Source: Nemophila menziesii (taxonomy: Eukaryota > Streptophyta > Magnoliopsida > Boraginales > Hydrophyllaceae). From it: a stretch of 64,000 nt of DNA. Position 1 is the stretch's first letter. Each line of letters starts with the position of its first letter. A program made the position numbers and the translations under genes. The DNA is taken from assembly GCA_029959085.1 (NCBI GenBank), contig JARWIR010000001.1:18839730-18903729 (forward strand), written 5' to 3'. The notes under the pieces are model-generated. The model made no database searches and was not told the origin of the DNA. It was given only the letters and a program-made list of their open reading frames with translations. This document shows, piece after piece, positions 1-10,151 of this stretch.

Positions 1-164
1 TTTTTTTAAATTTTTTATAATATTTTTCCGATGTTTTTTAAAATTTTATTTTTTTTCGAAAAAAAAAGTTCGAATATTTTTTCCGATTTTTTTTTAGTTT
101 TTTATTTTCCTATATTTTTTTCCCTGAATTTTTTTTTGTTTTTTTTAAATCGAAATTCCAGGTT

Positions 165-835
165 ATATGTTGTTGTAACACATACAAATAGATTTATGTG
201 TTCTTATAACACATGAAGTCATAAAATCAATCTAAAGGCTCTATTCTTTAACAAAATTGTTTTTTTCTCTTTATTAATTGCATATACGCTGTTTTTATTC
301 GCTTTTAACTATCTTGATTTATTATCTTTTTGTCCAACACTTTTTTGTTATTTTTGTGTGTTTATGTTTTAGGGTTTTATGTGTTCCAGGTCACACAAAA
401 CTTGATTATGTTTATTCCAATTCTTTGTATTCCTGGAACACACAAAATTTAGAATTGTGTACTCTTAGAACGCACAAATATAAGATTTGTGTGTTGGAAC
501 ACACAAAACTTAAATTTGTGTATTCATAGAACACATAAAAATCGAATTTATGTATTCCTAGAATACACAAAACTTGATTTTGTTTGTTCCAATTCTGTGT
601 ATACTTGGAACACACAAATCTCAGATTTGTGCATTCCTGTAACACACAAATCAGATTTGTTTATTCATGGAACACAGAAAACTCAAATATGTGTATTCAT
701 GGAACATATAAAAATCAAATTTGTGTATTCATGTAATACACAAAACTTGATTTGGGTTGTTCCAATTTTGTGTGTTCCCGCAACACACAAATCTCAGAAT
801 TGTGTGTTCATGGAACACATTAAAAAAAATCAAAA
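165..835. repeat. Tandem array of near-palindromic ~32 bp units with 172-173 bp higher-order period
   Basis: About twenty short units read roughly TTTGTGTATTC-N-GGAACACACAAA, so each unit is close to its own reverse complement. The units differ, but a longer pattern repeats: the string CTTGATT followed by a TTCCAATT spacer and GGAACACACAAA occurs at about 401, 573 and 746, spacings of 172 and 173 bp. Both strands carry open frames because the array is palindromic and poor in stops; I read these as by-products, not genes. Poly-T and poly-A runs flank the array (1-140 and 825-910). It is a minisatellite or the inside of a decayed foldback element; no element ends are visible. Confidence 0.8.
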
Positions 836-899
836 AAAAATTGGGAAAAAAATTTCAGGGAAAAAATTGAAAAAAAATCCAAAAAAGGAAATTCGAAAA

Positions 900-1700
900 T
901 AAAAATTAACAAAAAAGTTTTAAAAAAATAAAATGAAAATAAATAAATAAATATTATTATAATTAAAGTATTTAATTAATTGTTTATAGGTATTTTTGTA
1001 ATCTTTCATTTTTTTTGTGCTTAAGTAAGAATTAAGTTGAAGTTATAATTAATTGAGAATTTTACATTCTCTGTGTAATTAATTGGACGTTACCCCATAT
1101 ATTTAATCATTATCTATTTTACAAAATAGTTAAATGAAAAAATAAATTTACCTTTCAAATAAGAAAGTTAGATTTAAAAATTTATTATTTTATTTTGTTT
1201 TAAAAATATAATTTTTAATTTTATCAATTAAAAAATACAACTAACAAGTAGGTTATACAAGTAGTTAATGAGTTTTACAAAAGAAATTTTAAGAAAATTA
1301 AAATTTAGACCGTTAATATAACCATGTATAGTTAAAAAAAGGACTTAGAAAAAGATAAAAAAAAAATTGAAAGACCTAAATATTCTAATATCAAAAACTT
1401 AAGTACCTACCGGAATAACATGGGAAAAGATTAACGCAAATGAACATATCTTGATAAATAACTTATACACAAACATAAACAAAATCCTTTTCCTTTCTTA
1501 ATTAAACTTCGGCGGCCAAAAATTTGAACAGATTCAGAGCATATTTTAAGGTTGTTTAGTGTAGATATTAATTAATATTCTAATGAAATCAAGCACAATA
1601 CTCACTATTTTTCCACTCTGGTTAGCTCAGTATAGCAACATCATTGAATCTTCTTACACCAACCTTTATTGACTTTGACTATATCTACTCCTCGATTTTT
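900..1700. other. AT-rich intergenic region, no gene seen
   Basis: Long A and T runs and no open frame with recognisable coding character. It lies between the palindromic array and the promoter of the F-box/kelch gene and may hold distal regulatory DNA. I see no repeat ends in it. Confidence 0.6.
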
Positions 1701-1714
1701 TATTTTTTATTTAT

Positions 1715-1750
1715 ACACGTGGATATATACAAACATACACATATATATAC
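1715..1750 (+). promoter_or_regulatory. G-box/ABRE-like element and TATA box of the F-box/kelch gene
   Basis: ACACGTGG (CACGTG at 1716-1721) is a G-box with an ABRE-like core. A TATA-type run (ATATATATAC) follows at about 1740-1750, roughly 115 bp before the ATG, leaving room for a leader of about 85-90 bp. G-boxes are bound by bZIP and bHLH factors in plants, so abscisic-acid or light control is possible but is only inferred. Part of this upstream block (the TTTATTGACTTTGA stretch near 1667) is also found ahead of the broken copy near 9990. Confidence 0.5.
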
Positions 1751-1864
1751 AGCCCCATTCTCAGTTCTTAACTCACTACTAATTTCTTCAATTCTTCTCC
1801 CCCCATCAGTTTAAATTGCTAATCACTTCAACTTTTGGTTATCATTCCTTACATAATTGCAGAA

Positions 1865-3040
1865 ATGGACACATTGATGATCAATCCCAATTCCAATTCC
1901 AATTCCAATTATCAAATATCACAATTTGGTCCTCGTTCTCGTACATTCACTATTGATGGTCTTCCTTCTCCAAAAACAGTCAAACCAGTTTCCGCTTCCG
2001 ATATAGATGTTTTATTAACAATTCCTTCTCTTAGCTATGAGCTAGAGGATCTGATTCTCGCCAGGTTTCCAAGATCAGAGTACTGGAAAGTTAGCCTTTT
2101 CAACAAGAGATGTCTACAACTTTCAAAAAGCGGGGATTTATTTAAAATCAGGAGAGAAATTAAATTTAGTGAGGCTTCGGTGTTTCTTTTAGCTAGTGGG
2201 GACAACACATGGTGGTCATTTGATCGTGAATTTAAATCGTATAGAAAGCAGCTTCCGGAATGTCCTGCAGATGCGTATTTCCGATATGGAGAAAAGGAAT
2301 CATTTTGTGCCGGGACGGAGCTTCTTGTAGCGGGATGGGAAGTAGATGGTCAAGTGATTTGGAGGTACGACTCGGTGACTAACAAATGGGAAAAAGGTGG
2401 TTCAATGGGTACACAGAGAAGCTCGTTTGCTTCTGCTAGTTGTTGTAATATAGCTTATGTAGCTGGTGGAGTTGATGAGATGAATACTCGAGTTTACAAT
2501 GATGCTGAAACGTATAATTCTGATACTAAAACATGGACCATTCTACCGAAGATGAACCGGAGGAGGAAACTTTGTTCAGGATTTTACATGGATAATAGAT
2601 TTTACGTGGTGGGAGGAAGAAACGAGGAGGGGGAACTTTTTTGTGGTGAGTATTTTGACGAGGATAAAAATATGTGGGTGCTCATACATGACATGGTTAA
2701 ATTTGACAGTCCAGCTCAATTTACCGTGGTAAATAACGAGCTTTTTTCTCTCGAACCATGTTCCAACGAACTAAAGGTGTATTGTAAGAATACCAATAAG
2801 TGGAAGGGGTTGGGAAAAACCCCAATAAAAGGTAACTACCATAAAGGTAGGGGTATTGCGTTTAAGTCTTTAGGGGATGAGTTGCTTATAATAGGGGCAT
2901 CGGTGGACTCGCCAACTTCCATGGCTATATACACATATTGCCCGGATAACAATTTCGATGACCTGAAATGGAAATCTCTTGATAGTGGTAGAGAATGGTT
3001 TAGTCATTTTATTTTGAATTGTTCAGTTATGATCGTTTAA
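1865..3040 (+). CDS. F-box/kelch-repeat protein, intronless, 391 aa
   Basis: Predicted substrate-recognition subunit of an SCF (Skp1-Cullin-F-box) ubiquitin ligase, like the Arabidopsis At1g74510/At5g60570 group. I start it at the ATG at 1865; the open frame runs 30 bases further upstream but holds no ATG there. After an Asn/Ser-rich N-terminus (residues 1-45), residues about 53-98 match the F-box (LSYELEDLILARFPRSEYWK, then NKRC and SGDLFKIRRE). Kelch-type blades follow: IWRYDSVTNKW near 165, YVAGG near 200 with AETYNSDTKTWTILPKMNRR, and FYVVGG near 245 with GEYFDEDKNMW. The length fits this plant subfamily and there is no stop or frameshift. A TATA box and G-box lie upstream. A decayed paralogue sits 9 kb downstream in the same orientation. 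The target protein cannot be told from sequence. Confidence 0.93.
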   Translation: MDTLMINPNSNSNSNYQISQFGPRSRTFTIDGLPSPKTVKPVSASDIDVLLTIPSLSYELEDLILARFPRSEYWKVSLFNKRCLQLSKSGDLFKIRREIKFSEASVFLLASGDNTWWSFDREFKSYRKQLPECPADAYFRYGEKESFCAGTELLVAGWEVDGQVIWRYDSVTNKWEKGGSMGTQRSSFASASCCNIAYVAGGVDEMNTRVYNDAETYNSDTKTWTILPKMNRRRKLCSGFYMDNRFYVVGGRNEEGELFCGEYFDEDKNMWVLIHDMVKFDSPAQFTVVNNELFSLEPCSNELKVYCKNTNKWKGLGKTPIKGNYHKGRGIAFKSLGDELLIIGASVDSPTSMAIYTYCPDNNFDDLKWKSLDSGREWFSHFILNCSVMIV

Positions 3041-3547
3041 AAGAAAGTTATATGGTTGAATGTACATAATTCAATTATTCATTCCAGTTAGTGTACAATT
3101 AGGATTATTAGCATCACTACTAAATGTACATGTATTCCTTTGTTCTTCGTATTATCAATTACTAGTTTTATAATCAAGATTTGTCTTCTTTACCTGAATT
3201 GGAAATGTTTATCCTTTTTATTAAGAAGAGTTCCAAATAGACGGCTGTAAATAAGAGTTGAAAAAAATGATTAGGAAAAGTGTAAATTTATAGAATATAT
3301 CACTTATTAAAAATCTAAGATACAACCAAATTTATAAGCTCTTCGTTAGTAAAGCATTCTCATAATACTTCATTTATTTCAAGAGTCAAAAGTCAAAAGT
3401 CTTTTCATGTTTGAGAGCTATTGCGTAGAAAAATAAATCAATTGGAAAGAATGCTCAATTTTAAAACTCAAGTCGGTCTTTGACAAGTGACGACGTTAAC
3501 AAAAATCATTTTTTCAAAATCATTTTAAGAATTATTTTTTAAAGTAG
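3041..3547. other. 3' flank of the F-box/kelch gene
   Basis: Untranslated and intergenic DNA, AT-rich, with no ORF of note. The 3' UTR probably ends within the first 150 bases, but I see no clean AATAAA to fix the site. Confidence 0.5.
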
Positions 3548-3805
3548 TGTTATAAAATATTAGATTAAGTGGATATATACTAACGATATACCCGATAAGT
3601 AATAACGTATATAAGTGACTTGCAGTATAGCTACGCGGTAGCTTGAGTCACGGAGCAGTTTAAGTGAGTAGCTGCACAACTACTTACGATTTTCTATATA
3701 TAGAACGATATTCATATCATATTGTAACTATTTTGAGTTCCACTAAATAATAATACGAGATTATATTTACCTATATTTCGAGTTATCATTGTTAATTTTA
3801 TAACA
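3548..3805 (+). mobile_element. Copia-like LTR, single copy
   Basis: A 258 bp block begins TGTTATAAAAT and ends ATTTTATAACA, a perfect 11 bp terminal inverted repeat with the TG...CA ends of an LTR. It holds a TATA-like run (CTATATATAGA near 3697) in the place expected of an LTR promoter. The 5 bp on each side (AGTAG and CGTTA) differ, so it is not a simple solo LTR; the sequence after it (CGTTATCAACAC) resembles the start of an internal region. No partner LTR or coding region was found nearby. Assignment to Copia rests on my memory of similar plant LTRs. Confidence 0.55.
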
Positions 3806-4149
3806 CGTTATCAACACAAGTATCTATATGTTCATATAGATTTTTAAAAAAAAATTGTAAATTCATTTTTTAATTTTTTTTTTTGAATTGAATATCGATA
3901 AATCTATATTATTAGATTAACACGGAATGATCCATGATTTTTTTTTCTTTGATTAGTTATATGCAATCTTAGTCAGACTTAAATATCCATGTTTGTCAAT
4001 ATATGTCCATGCTTTATATTTATTTATATTTATCTATATGAGATTAGTAAAATTGTATTACATGTTATATAAGCTACCAGCGTATAACAAGTGTCTTTGT
4101 GCATGGATAAGGTTATAATAATTTCTTAGTAGCTTATATATATATATAT

Positions 4150-5530
4150 ATAAGGGAGGTCTGAAAATCGGTTAAAAAACACTATTAAGAATCAAGAACG
4201 AACATCAAAATCCGAACTATAAATAGCTCTAGGGGTGTGTCATCCATATCTATCTCGAGTGAGGAGACTCCATATTCCATCGGGGGGTCATGATGACTCA
4301 AAAACCAATGCTCCTGACGTAAACCCAATCTTGCGAACCAATCCGCACATGTATTCGTCTCCCTATACACGATGTGAATTTTGAAATTCCTATTCCTCTT
4401 CATAATACTCTGAATATCCTCGATCTATACGCTAGCCGATCTTCCTCCTAGTCTGTCTTGTAGGATTGCATCTGTCGCAGATTTAGAATCGATTTCAAAT
4501 TCCAAGAATTCCACTCCTAATTCCTCGGCCATGTGCAGCCCCCCAGACAAAGCGATTAATTCAGCTTCATCCGACGATTTACAGTTTATCTTAGATAAAA
4601 AGTCTCGAATCCAGGTGTCGTCCTTATCCCGAATAATCCCTCCCGCTCCTCCAATTCTTTGTCTACTAATGAAGCTCCCGTCTGTATTGATTTTAAGACA
4701 ATTGTTTGGCTTGGCCCACCCAATGAATTCCACGTAACTCTTACGCAACATATTACCCTCCGAATGACCCAACCATCCCCGCGTGTAATCACTAGCTAAA
4801 TGCTTGGCTTTACGGATCAACGCCTTGTTTCTGGGAAAACCCACACCGTTAAAAACAACATCATTTCTTGTCGCCCAGATGACTCCAATGATCGCGCTTA
4901 AAAATACATTCCACCTAATACCTGTAAAAAATCAGTTACCAGCTAGTTGTTTGTTCCACCAAAGAGCTAGAATTATCTCTTTAATGACTTCCTAATGATG
5001 ACCATTTTGCTCGACAAAGAACAACCCTTGAGTGGACCTCCTCTCAGTTTCAACGGTAGCACGAAAATGATCCGACCTGCTGCTACTAACAACAGTTTCC
5101 ATATTTGCAGAAAAATTGGAAAGTAAACTTGCTTCACTTTCTTGCTCTAGTACCTGCGTAAAAAAAGACAAAGCCAAACGAAATACAACAGTTGGACGAA
5201 AGTCAAGAGAAAAACTTGTTGGCCACATCGAGCTAGCTGTGTGACTAGCTGATTCCCCATCAAAAAAGAACAGATTGGTATTCTACTGAGAAGTTTCGAC
5301 AACCGTAAGCCCCCGAGAATCAGGATAAAAATGATCTGTAACCTTTTGATTATTACTATTAGCCCAGTCCAGCTCCTTTTTTATATCTTCCCATAGCTTC
5401 TTTACCTGATCGCAAGATATGAAGATGTGAAAAACGTCTTTTTGTGATTCACACCAAGGGAAGACATTTATAATATTCATTCCTCGACGGCGTAAACTAC
5501 CCCTAGTCGCCAACCTCTCTTGTAACCTTA
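4150..5530 (-). pseudogene. LINE 3' fragment: zinc-binding zf-RVT and RNase H domains
   Basis: Reading leftward from 5530: a zf-RVT-type segment (LQERLATRGSLRRRGM, then CESQKDVFHIFISC), a linker with the usual GVIWATRND block near 4890, then a plant LINE-type RNase H. The RNase H shows NTDGSF (near 4680), AELIAL, FEIDSKS and NTCADWFARLG, so all four acidic catalytic positions seem kept. Frames at 4425-4844 and 4185-4403 are in register and separated by a single TAG at 4425-4427. The left part of the element (EN and RT) is missing; the break coincides with the AT/GT microsatellite, as expected for 5' truncation on insertion. No poly(A) tail or target duplication was recognised. Confidence 0.8.
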
Positions 5531-5597
<67 letters not shown>

Positions 5598-5606
5598 ATG
5601 TGTGTG
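5531..5606. repeat. (AT)n(GT)n compound microsatellite
   Basis: About 25 AT units are followed by about 9 GT units. It marks the 5' truncation point of the LINE fragment to its left. Confidence 0.95.
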
Positions 5607-5777
5607 ATACATACATATGATTAAACGGTAACAATTAAAAAAAAGTTGATAAATAATTACATACGATAGACAAAAAAAGGGGAAAGACGAAAAGTAGTAT
5701 GGCCCGCGTCCAAAAAAAAAGTAGTATGGCCATTAGTGTTTCTTGTTCCCTTTCTTTACTGTTTTTACCGTCTATGC

Positions 5778-6181
5778 TGTAGATCTCGGTTTTTGCGGAT
5801 TAAACGGTCGACTGGGACCTAGCACCTAGGCGGGATTAGACGGTTTTGAATCCCGCTATGTAATTTTGTATATTTAGTCATTTCATCTGAAGTGATTATA
5901 TTATTATAACAATTTTAACTATTTAATAGATAAAAATCATCTAACAACACTATAGTATATATAAAAATACTAAAATTTGAGTTATAATATCAATTCAAGA
6001 ATTTTCTAGAATAAGAAAAATAAAAAGAACGCCTAGGCGACCACTTTTTGCCATTAATCGGCGCCTAGGCGGGCTAGGTGCCACTTCCACGACGACTAAG
6101 GCGCTAGGAGAAAATTTCTAGCAGTTTTACTAGGGTTAAGCGGCTGAGAGGGGAGTTGACGCCTAGGTAGCGATTTCTACA
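5778..6181. mobile_element. MITE candidate (hAT-like) with GCCTAGGCG blocks
   Basis: The left end reads TGTAGATCTCG and the right end, reversed, TGTAGAAATCG, giving short imperfect inverted ends. Just inside both ends lie repeated CCTAGGCG motifs in a GC-rich setting, with an AT-rich core (5870-6010). This look is familiar from plant hAT-derived MITEs. The 8 bp flanks (GTCTATGC and ACATAACT) do not match, so either the target duplication has decayed or my ends are off. Confidence 0.45.
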
Positions 6182-6284
6182 ACATAACTTACCGTTGATA
6201 AAAAGAAATTACTGAATTTGCGTGGAATAATGGATAAAAAGGTAAGTTTATCTAATTTATATGTATTAACAGTATTTTGTTTAA

Positions 6285-6480
6285 TATTTTATGGATTAAG
6301 TATCCCAGAATACGAGAATTTCGCCATCTCACGATAATATTCCTGAAATAATAATATCGTATGAGCAATACTTTATGGATCAAATGTTCCAGACCTATGA
6401 CCAAAAAAGGTGTTCCAGACGAATTCGAGAATTACGACAATATTTGCGAAGTAATAATATCGTAAGAAAAAGTTTTTCCC
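6285..6480 (+). repeat. Degenerate direct repeat of about 90-110 bp
   Basis: Two adjoining segments share CCAGA..ACGAGAATT and AATAATATCGTA (ends near 6360 and 6463). They are followed at 6580-6710 by three copies of a CCTGAAGTGAAT motif. No coding role is apparent. Confidence 0.5.
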
Positions 6481-6809
6481 AATATTATGGGTTAGAATTA
6501 TATTTTCTCATACAGAAGAAAATTATTGAATTGTTAATTAAAAAAAACACTATTCACATTCCACTAGCTAATTTTCATTCCCTGAAGTGAATGGATTATA
6601 TTCCTTGAAGTGAATATCGATTTAATATCTACGGAAATAAATTTGGTGGTGGTTAAAAAACAAGTGGATTACACGTTGTATTCACGGATAAAAAATCATA
6701 CCCTGAAGTGAATAAAAATGCATTTCTGGAATAAAATGCAAAGTCTTCTAATATATAAGAGAAGGAAGCAAAATTTAATTTTATACCTCGATTTGGTAAT
6801 GTAATTAAT

Positions 6810-7280
6810 TTATGATTTAGTCCAGGTATTTACCGGTATCATTTAGGTAATTCGTTCTAATAGTATGACATAGGGTTTTTTCAGTTTTAGGTGGATTGTT
6901 TCTACTGGAAGGTACACCATTTTTATTAAGATTTACAAATTGGCCATTAACCACCCGATAGATGTTAAGGATTACATAGAAATTATACAATTCCTCCTTG
7001 TTAGGTTTTAGAAAGAAGAGGTCGACTACCATCAATAGATAATATATGAGTAAGCTTAGGGCAGATTTTAGCTAGTTTAAATATCTATTATAATTTTTTT
7101 TTTCATTTTATCATTCATAGGATAGGTAAGAATTCGATCCACAAGGCAGAAAAGGGAAAAATGGGGATTCCACTTGTCGTACATATTAGGCTTGTTAATG
7201 TCTATGGACCTACCATTGGAAAATATTACATAAGAAACAGTAGACAATTGCATGATCATTTGATCCAAATGTGGGAAAAT
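6810..7280 (-). pseudogene. LINE reverse-transcriptase fragment
   Basis: On the minus strand, 7077-7268 reads VSYVIFSNGRSIDI and a degraded form of the RQGDPLSPYLF block. The short stretch 7036-7076 gives PKLTHILS in place of the HLFFADD catalytic box, and 6817-7035 gives KEELYNFYVILNIY...VNLNKNGV, which is the RT palm/thumb region of plant L1 LINEs, ending in GKYLD where GKYLG is usual. The catalytic Asp pair is lost. Only about 470 bp remain, with frame changes between blocks. Confidence 0.75.
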
Positions 7281-7893
7281 GCCATGTTTTTAAAGTTAGT
7301 CTCACAAAATGTTTTTTTAATGTTTTGTTAATAATCAGTTGAGTTTGCTCATCTGGTCAGGGTTTTACTATTTCTTAAGTTTTTTAAAAGTGTAAATGAA
7401 AAGTAATGATTTAAATCCTACCCTAAACATGAATCATCTAGTGTGATTTACCATTATCTATAGACCTAGTCGTGTTGTGTTCAAGATGATTAAGACCACC
7501 AATGTTATAAAAAATAATTTGTTAATGTTAGCTTTTAATTGCTACAGAGTATAAAAGTAGCTTTTCTTTAGAAGAAAATAAACAATTTCATGAGTAATGA
7601 ATATATTTTCATGAATTACTCTACCAAAAATAAATGAAAATTAGTTATCATTAGCCAAGATATTCATAAATTTTTGTAAAAAGATAATGATGATTTTTTC
7701 TAAGGGTTTATACGAGAAATTGCAACAATTTAGAGGCCAAAAATGAAAAAAAAAAAAAAAAAAAGATATCTAGATTTTGGCATCAAAATGACATAAGATT
7801 GATTAATAGATGTCCAAATCTCATTATTTTATAGAGTAATGTTGGATATTTTCTAAATATTTATTATCATAATATCATTTAAAAATAAATATT
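7281..7893. other. AT-rich intergenic region with possible SINE head
   Basis: No gene. GAGTTTGCTCATCTGGTCAG at about 7340 resembles the first bases of the SINE at 9611 (GATTAGCTCACTGGTCAGGG) and may be a decayed, truncated copy. Confidence 0.35.
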
Positions 7894-7906
7894 AAACGGT
7901 CAATTT

Positions 7907-8119
7907 TTTTTTTTTTTTATGACGAGGGTTCCCGGGCTTACACCCGACTAGTCCCCCGGGAGATATGACTGCCTCCCCAACCATACCTCCAGGCAATCAG
8001 AACTAGGTTGCCCATGTTCTGGGGAGGATTTCGAACCTTGGAAACTTTCCAAACTTTTTAATAACTTTCTTCTGCCTATGAGATTCGATAATTTTTCTGC
8101 CGCCTACGGGATTCGAACC
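7907..8119 (-). mobile_element. tRNA-derived SINE, 5'-truncated, with 13 bp target duplication
   Basis: The same 13 bp (AAACGGTCAATTT) flanks the element at 7894-7906 and 8120-8132. On the minus strand it begins at a Pol III B box (GGTTCGAATCC), has a second B-box-like motif about 70 bp on (GGTTCGAAATCC), and ends in a poly(A) run seen as poly(T) at 7904-7918. The internal block AACCTAGTTCTGATT is shared with the longer SINE at 26510-26777, so both belong to one family. The A-box part is missing here. Confidence 0.88.
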
Positions 8120-8392
8120 AAACGGTCAATTTATATATTTCTTTTTCTTTTCTCTCTCTTAAACTTACATAATTAGACTATTTACCATTTATATCATGGG
8201 TAATATTTTGATGATTCCTAACACTACTCTATTTTATATTATCAAAAATAAATTTTAATATTTTATTTAGAAGAAATAAAATAACCGTTTTTTAAATTAA
8301 AATATATAGATCAGAAACCAACTCAACAAAGTAGTCAACTTATAAGCTACGCAAATTAAACCTATATACATAACTACTTACTGAATATAGAC

Positions 8393-8602
8393 ATGGTAGT
8401 TAATATTCGGTCTTTTTTAGTTATCCTGATAGTAGTAGTAAGCTTTCCTGACTCGTACCATTGTTCCAGTCTGATTCCAGTAAATTTCGTTGTCTTACAC
8501 AATATGACAAATATTCACAAGTTTATCAAACTTTCTCGGAATATACGTTATATTTTAATTTTCCATGGAAGAATACAACACATGTACTCTCGTAATAATT
8601 GA
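8393..8602 (+). CDS. Small ORF, 69 aa, with signal-peptide-like N-terminus
   Basis: A true ATG in the context ACATGG opens a 69-codon frame. Residues 1-24 look like a secretion signal: a positive residue, then FLVILIVVVSF and a polar SYHCSS cleavage region. The remainder (IPVNFVVLHNMTNIHKFIKL and on) is basic with one potential N-glycosylation site (NMT) and no cysteine pairs. A TATA-like run (AAATATATAG near 8300) lies about 90 bp upstream. It could be a small secreted peptide or the front of a decayed longer secreted-protein gene; the next 150 bases show no clear continuation. I recognise no family. Chance occurrence is possible at this length. Confidence 0.35.
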   Translation: MVVNIRSFLVILIVVVSFPDSYHCSSLIPVNFVVLHNMTNIHKFIKLSRNIRYILIFHGRIQHMYSRNN

Positions 8603-8760
8603 CTTGATATTCCATCAAAATGTAAAAGATTTTTTGAGACCTCAAATCACTTCAAGACAGCCAGGGTAGATGCTAGTTTTTTTCAGTTTCCCTTCCTACC
8701 AAACAAGGTCACAAGCTTTATGGCACGCCATCACCTCAATTTCCTAACTTAGTTTTTTCT

Positions 8761-9343
8761 TAAGAATGGCAACAGATTGGATTATTGTAAAAAAATCTAG
8801 AACCATATCCATAACTATTTAATTTATCAAAACCAAATCCTAACGGATTTAACAATCAGACTTACTTTTTGAAACCATAACCGAATAATCTGGATTCGGT
8901 TTTTTAATCGGTTTTTTAATCGGTTTTTTAGATTTTAACCATAGCCAAACTATAACTCTATAAATATACTGAAAATTATTTAAACAAGATCACAAATACA
9001 AAAACATCTTCACAATATATAAAATATTATGTTGATCCTTAATTCAATATCATATTTGTTATTTTTTCTGATCAAATTTAATATCTAGATTTTAGTTTTT
9101 GAGATATGAAAATACATTTTTATCTATATTATTATAGAATATACAAAAAGAGATGATGATAAACGGATTTTCGGTTATTCGGTTTTATTTTTGTCTAAAA
9201 CAATAACCTAACGAATTTGACCATCGGTTACACTTTTCATAACCATACCTAACGGTTTTATACATCAATGGTTGCATTATTGGTTTTTAATAGGTTTGGA
9301 TTTTCATCGGTTTCGGTTTTAAACCATAACCATTGTCATCCCT
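8761..9343. mobile_element. hAT-like MITE, about 580 bp
   Basis: The left end TAAGAATGGCAACAG and the reversed right end TAGGGATGACAATGG are imperfect inverted repeats of the TAGGGATGGCAA type seen in plant hAT elements. Inside, CGGTTTT and ATCGGTTTTTTA motifs recur (8890-8930, 9160-9180 and 9290-9320), also usual in that group. Flanking 8-mers agree at only 5 of 8 positions. No transposase is coded. Confidence 0.55.
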
Positions 9344-9610
9344 AGTCTTTCCCAAACTTTTTTGATCGAATGTTTAATAATATTTGGTCAAGTGCCTGTT
9401 CGCACCGAGATTACTAACATCATTTTTTTTCAAACATTACAATCATAATGTTTACCTTCATCAATAATGACTGATTAAGTTAAAGCATTACTTCTTTTGT
9501 CTCTAAAATCTTATTACACTTCTTTTTCATATAAATTTTAAAAAAAATATATTATCCATAATAATTACTAAAATATTTTTATAAAATATTTTAATATCTT
9601 ATTATTATAA

Positions 9611-9728
9611 ACCAGATGAGATTAGCTCACTGGTCAGGGCCTTGGTCTACCAATCTAGTGGTGCAGGTTCGAACCGAGTCAATGACTCCGAGTCCAAAGT
9701 GGCTCTCCTATGTAACAAAAAAAATATA
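9611..9728 (+). mobile_element. Short tRNA-derived SINE
   Basis: It has an A-box-like TAGCTCACTGG near the start and a B box GGTTCGAACC at about 9666, then a short body ending TCCTATGTAAC plus A8. A possible short target duplication (ATTATAA at 9604-9610 and again near 9730) flanks it. A truncated copy of the same family lies at 57486-57568. Confidence 0.75.
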
Positions 9729-9984
9729 AATTATAACATTTAGTTAAAAAAGAAATGATATAAAAAATAAAAATATATTTTGATTTTTTAAAGTGATAAT
9801 ATTTTTTTGAATAAACTACTTTTTTATACATCTGAAAGATATTTAGACTAATTTTGAGTATAATAAGATTGATCTTAAAACTTTTACTAATTGTAAAGTT
9901 AATATATCATAATAACATAGTCAAAGTTTTTAGCACCTTAAAAAAGAATGACATTATTAATTACTTTCTTAATCTCATTTATAA

Positions 9985-10151
9985 TTCTTTATTGACTTTG
10001 ATCTTATCTTACTCTTTTTGTTAAGCAAATATGTTACTTCTTAACCGCGCACTTGCCTAAACCAAAATATATTATGCGCACACACATTTATTATATATAA
10101 ATATATATATTTACTAATTTCTTCTTTATCCATATCTTTATTTGCTATTCA
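9985..10151 (+). pseudogene. Promoter and leader remnant of the F-box/kelch duplicate
   Basis: TTTATTGACTTTGA at about 9988 and a downstream TATA run with CTAATTTCTTC near 10113 match the region upstream of the intact gene (about 1667 and 1779). The match stops at GCTATTCA (10144-10151) and resumes on the far side of the inserted hAT-like element, so the promoter was duplicated together with the gene. Confidence 0.6.

Noticed and set aside
278..902. Overlapping open frames on both strands in the palindromic array
   Set aside because: They arise from the self-complementary repeat units; the products are simple repeats with no domain.
1835..1864. Upstream extension of the F-box/kelch frame by ten codons
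   Set aside because: The extension begins with TTG and holds no ATG; the first ATG is at 1865, and the same leader sequence in the duplicate is clearly untranslated.
9621..9680. tRNA gene suggested by A and B boxes
   Set aside because: It cannot be folded into a full tRNA by eye, ends in a poly(A) run and has a second copy, so it is a SINE. The same applies at 26510-26777.
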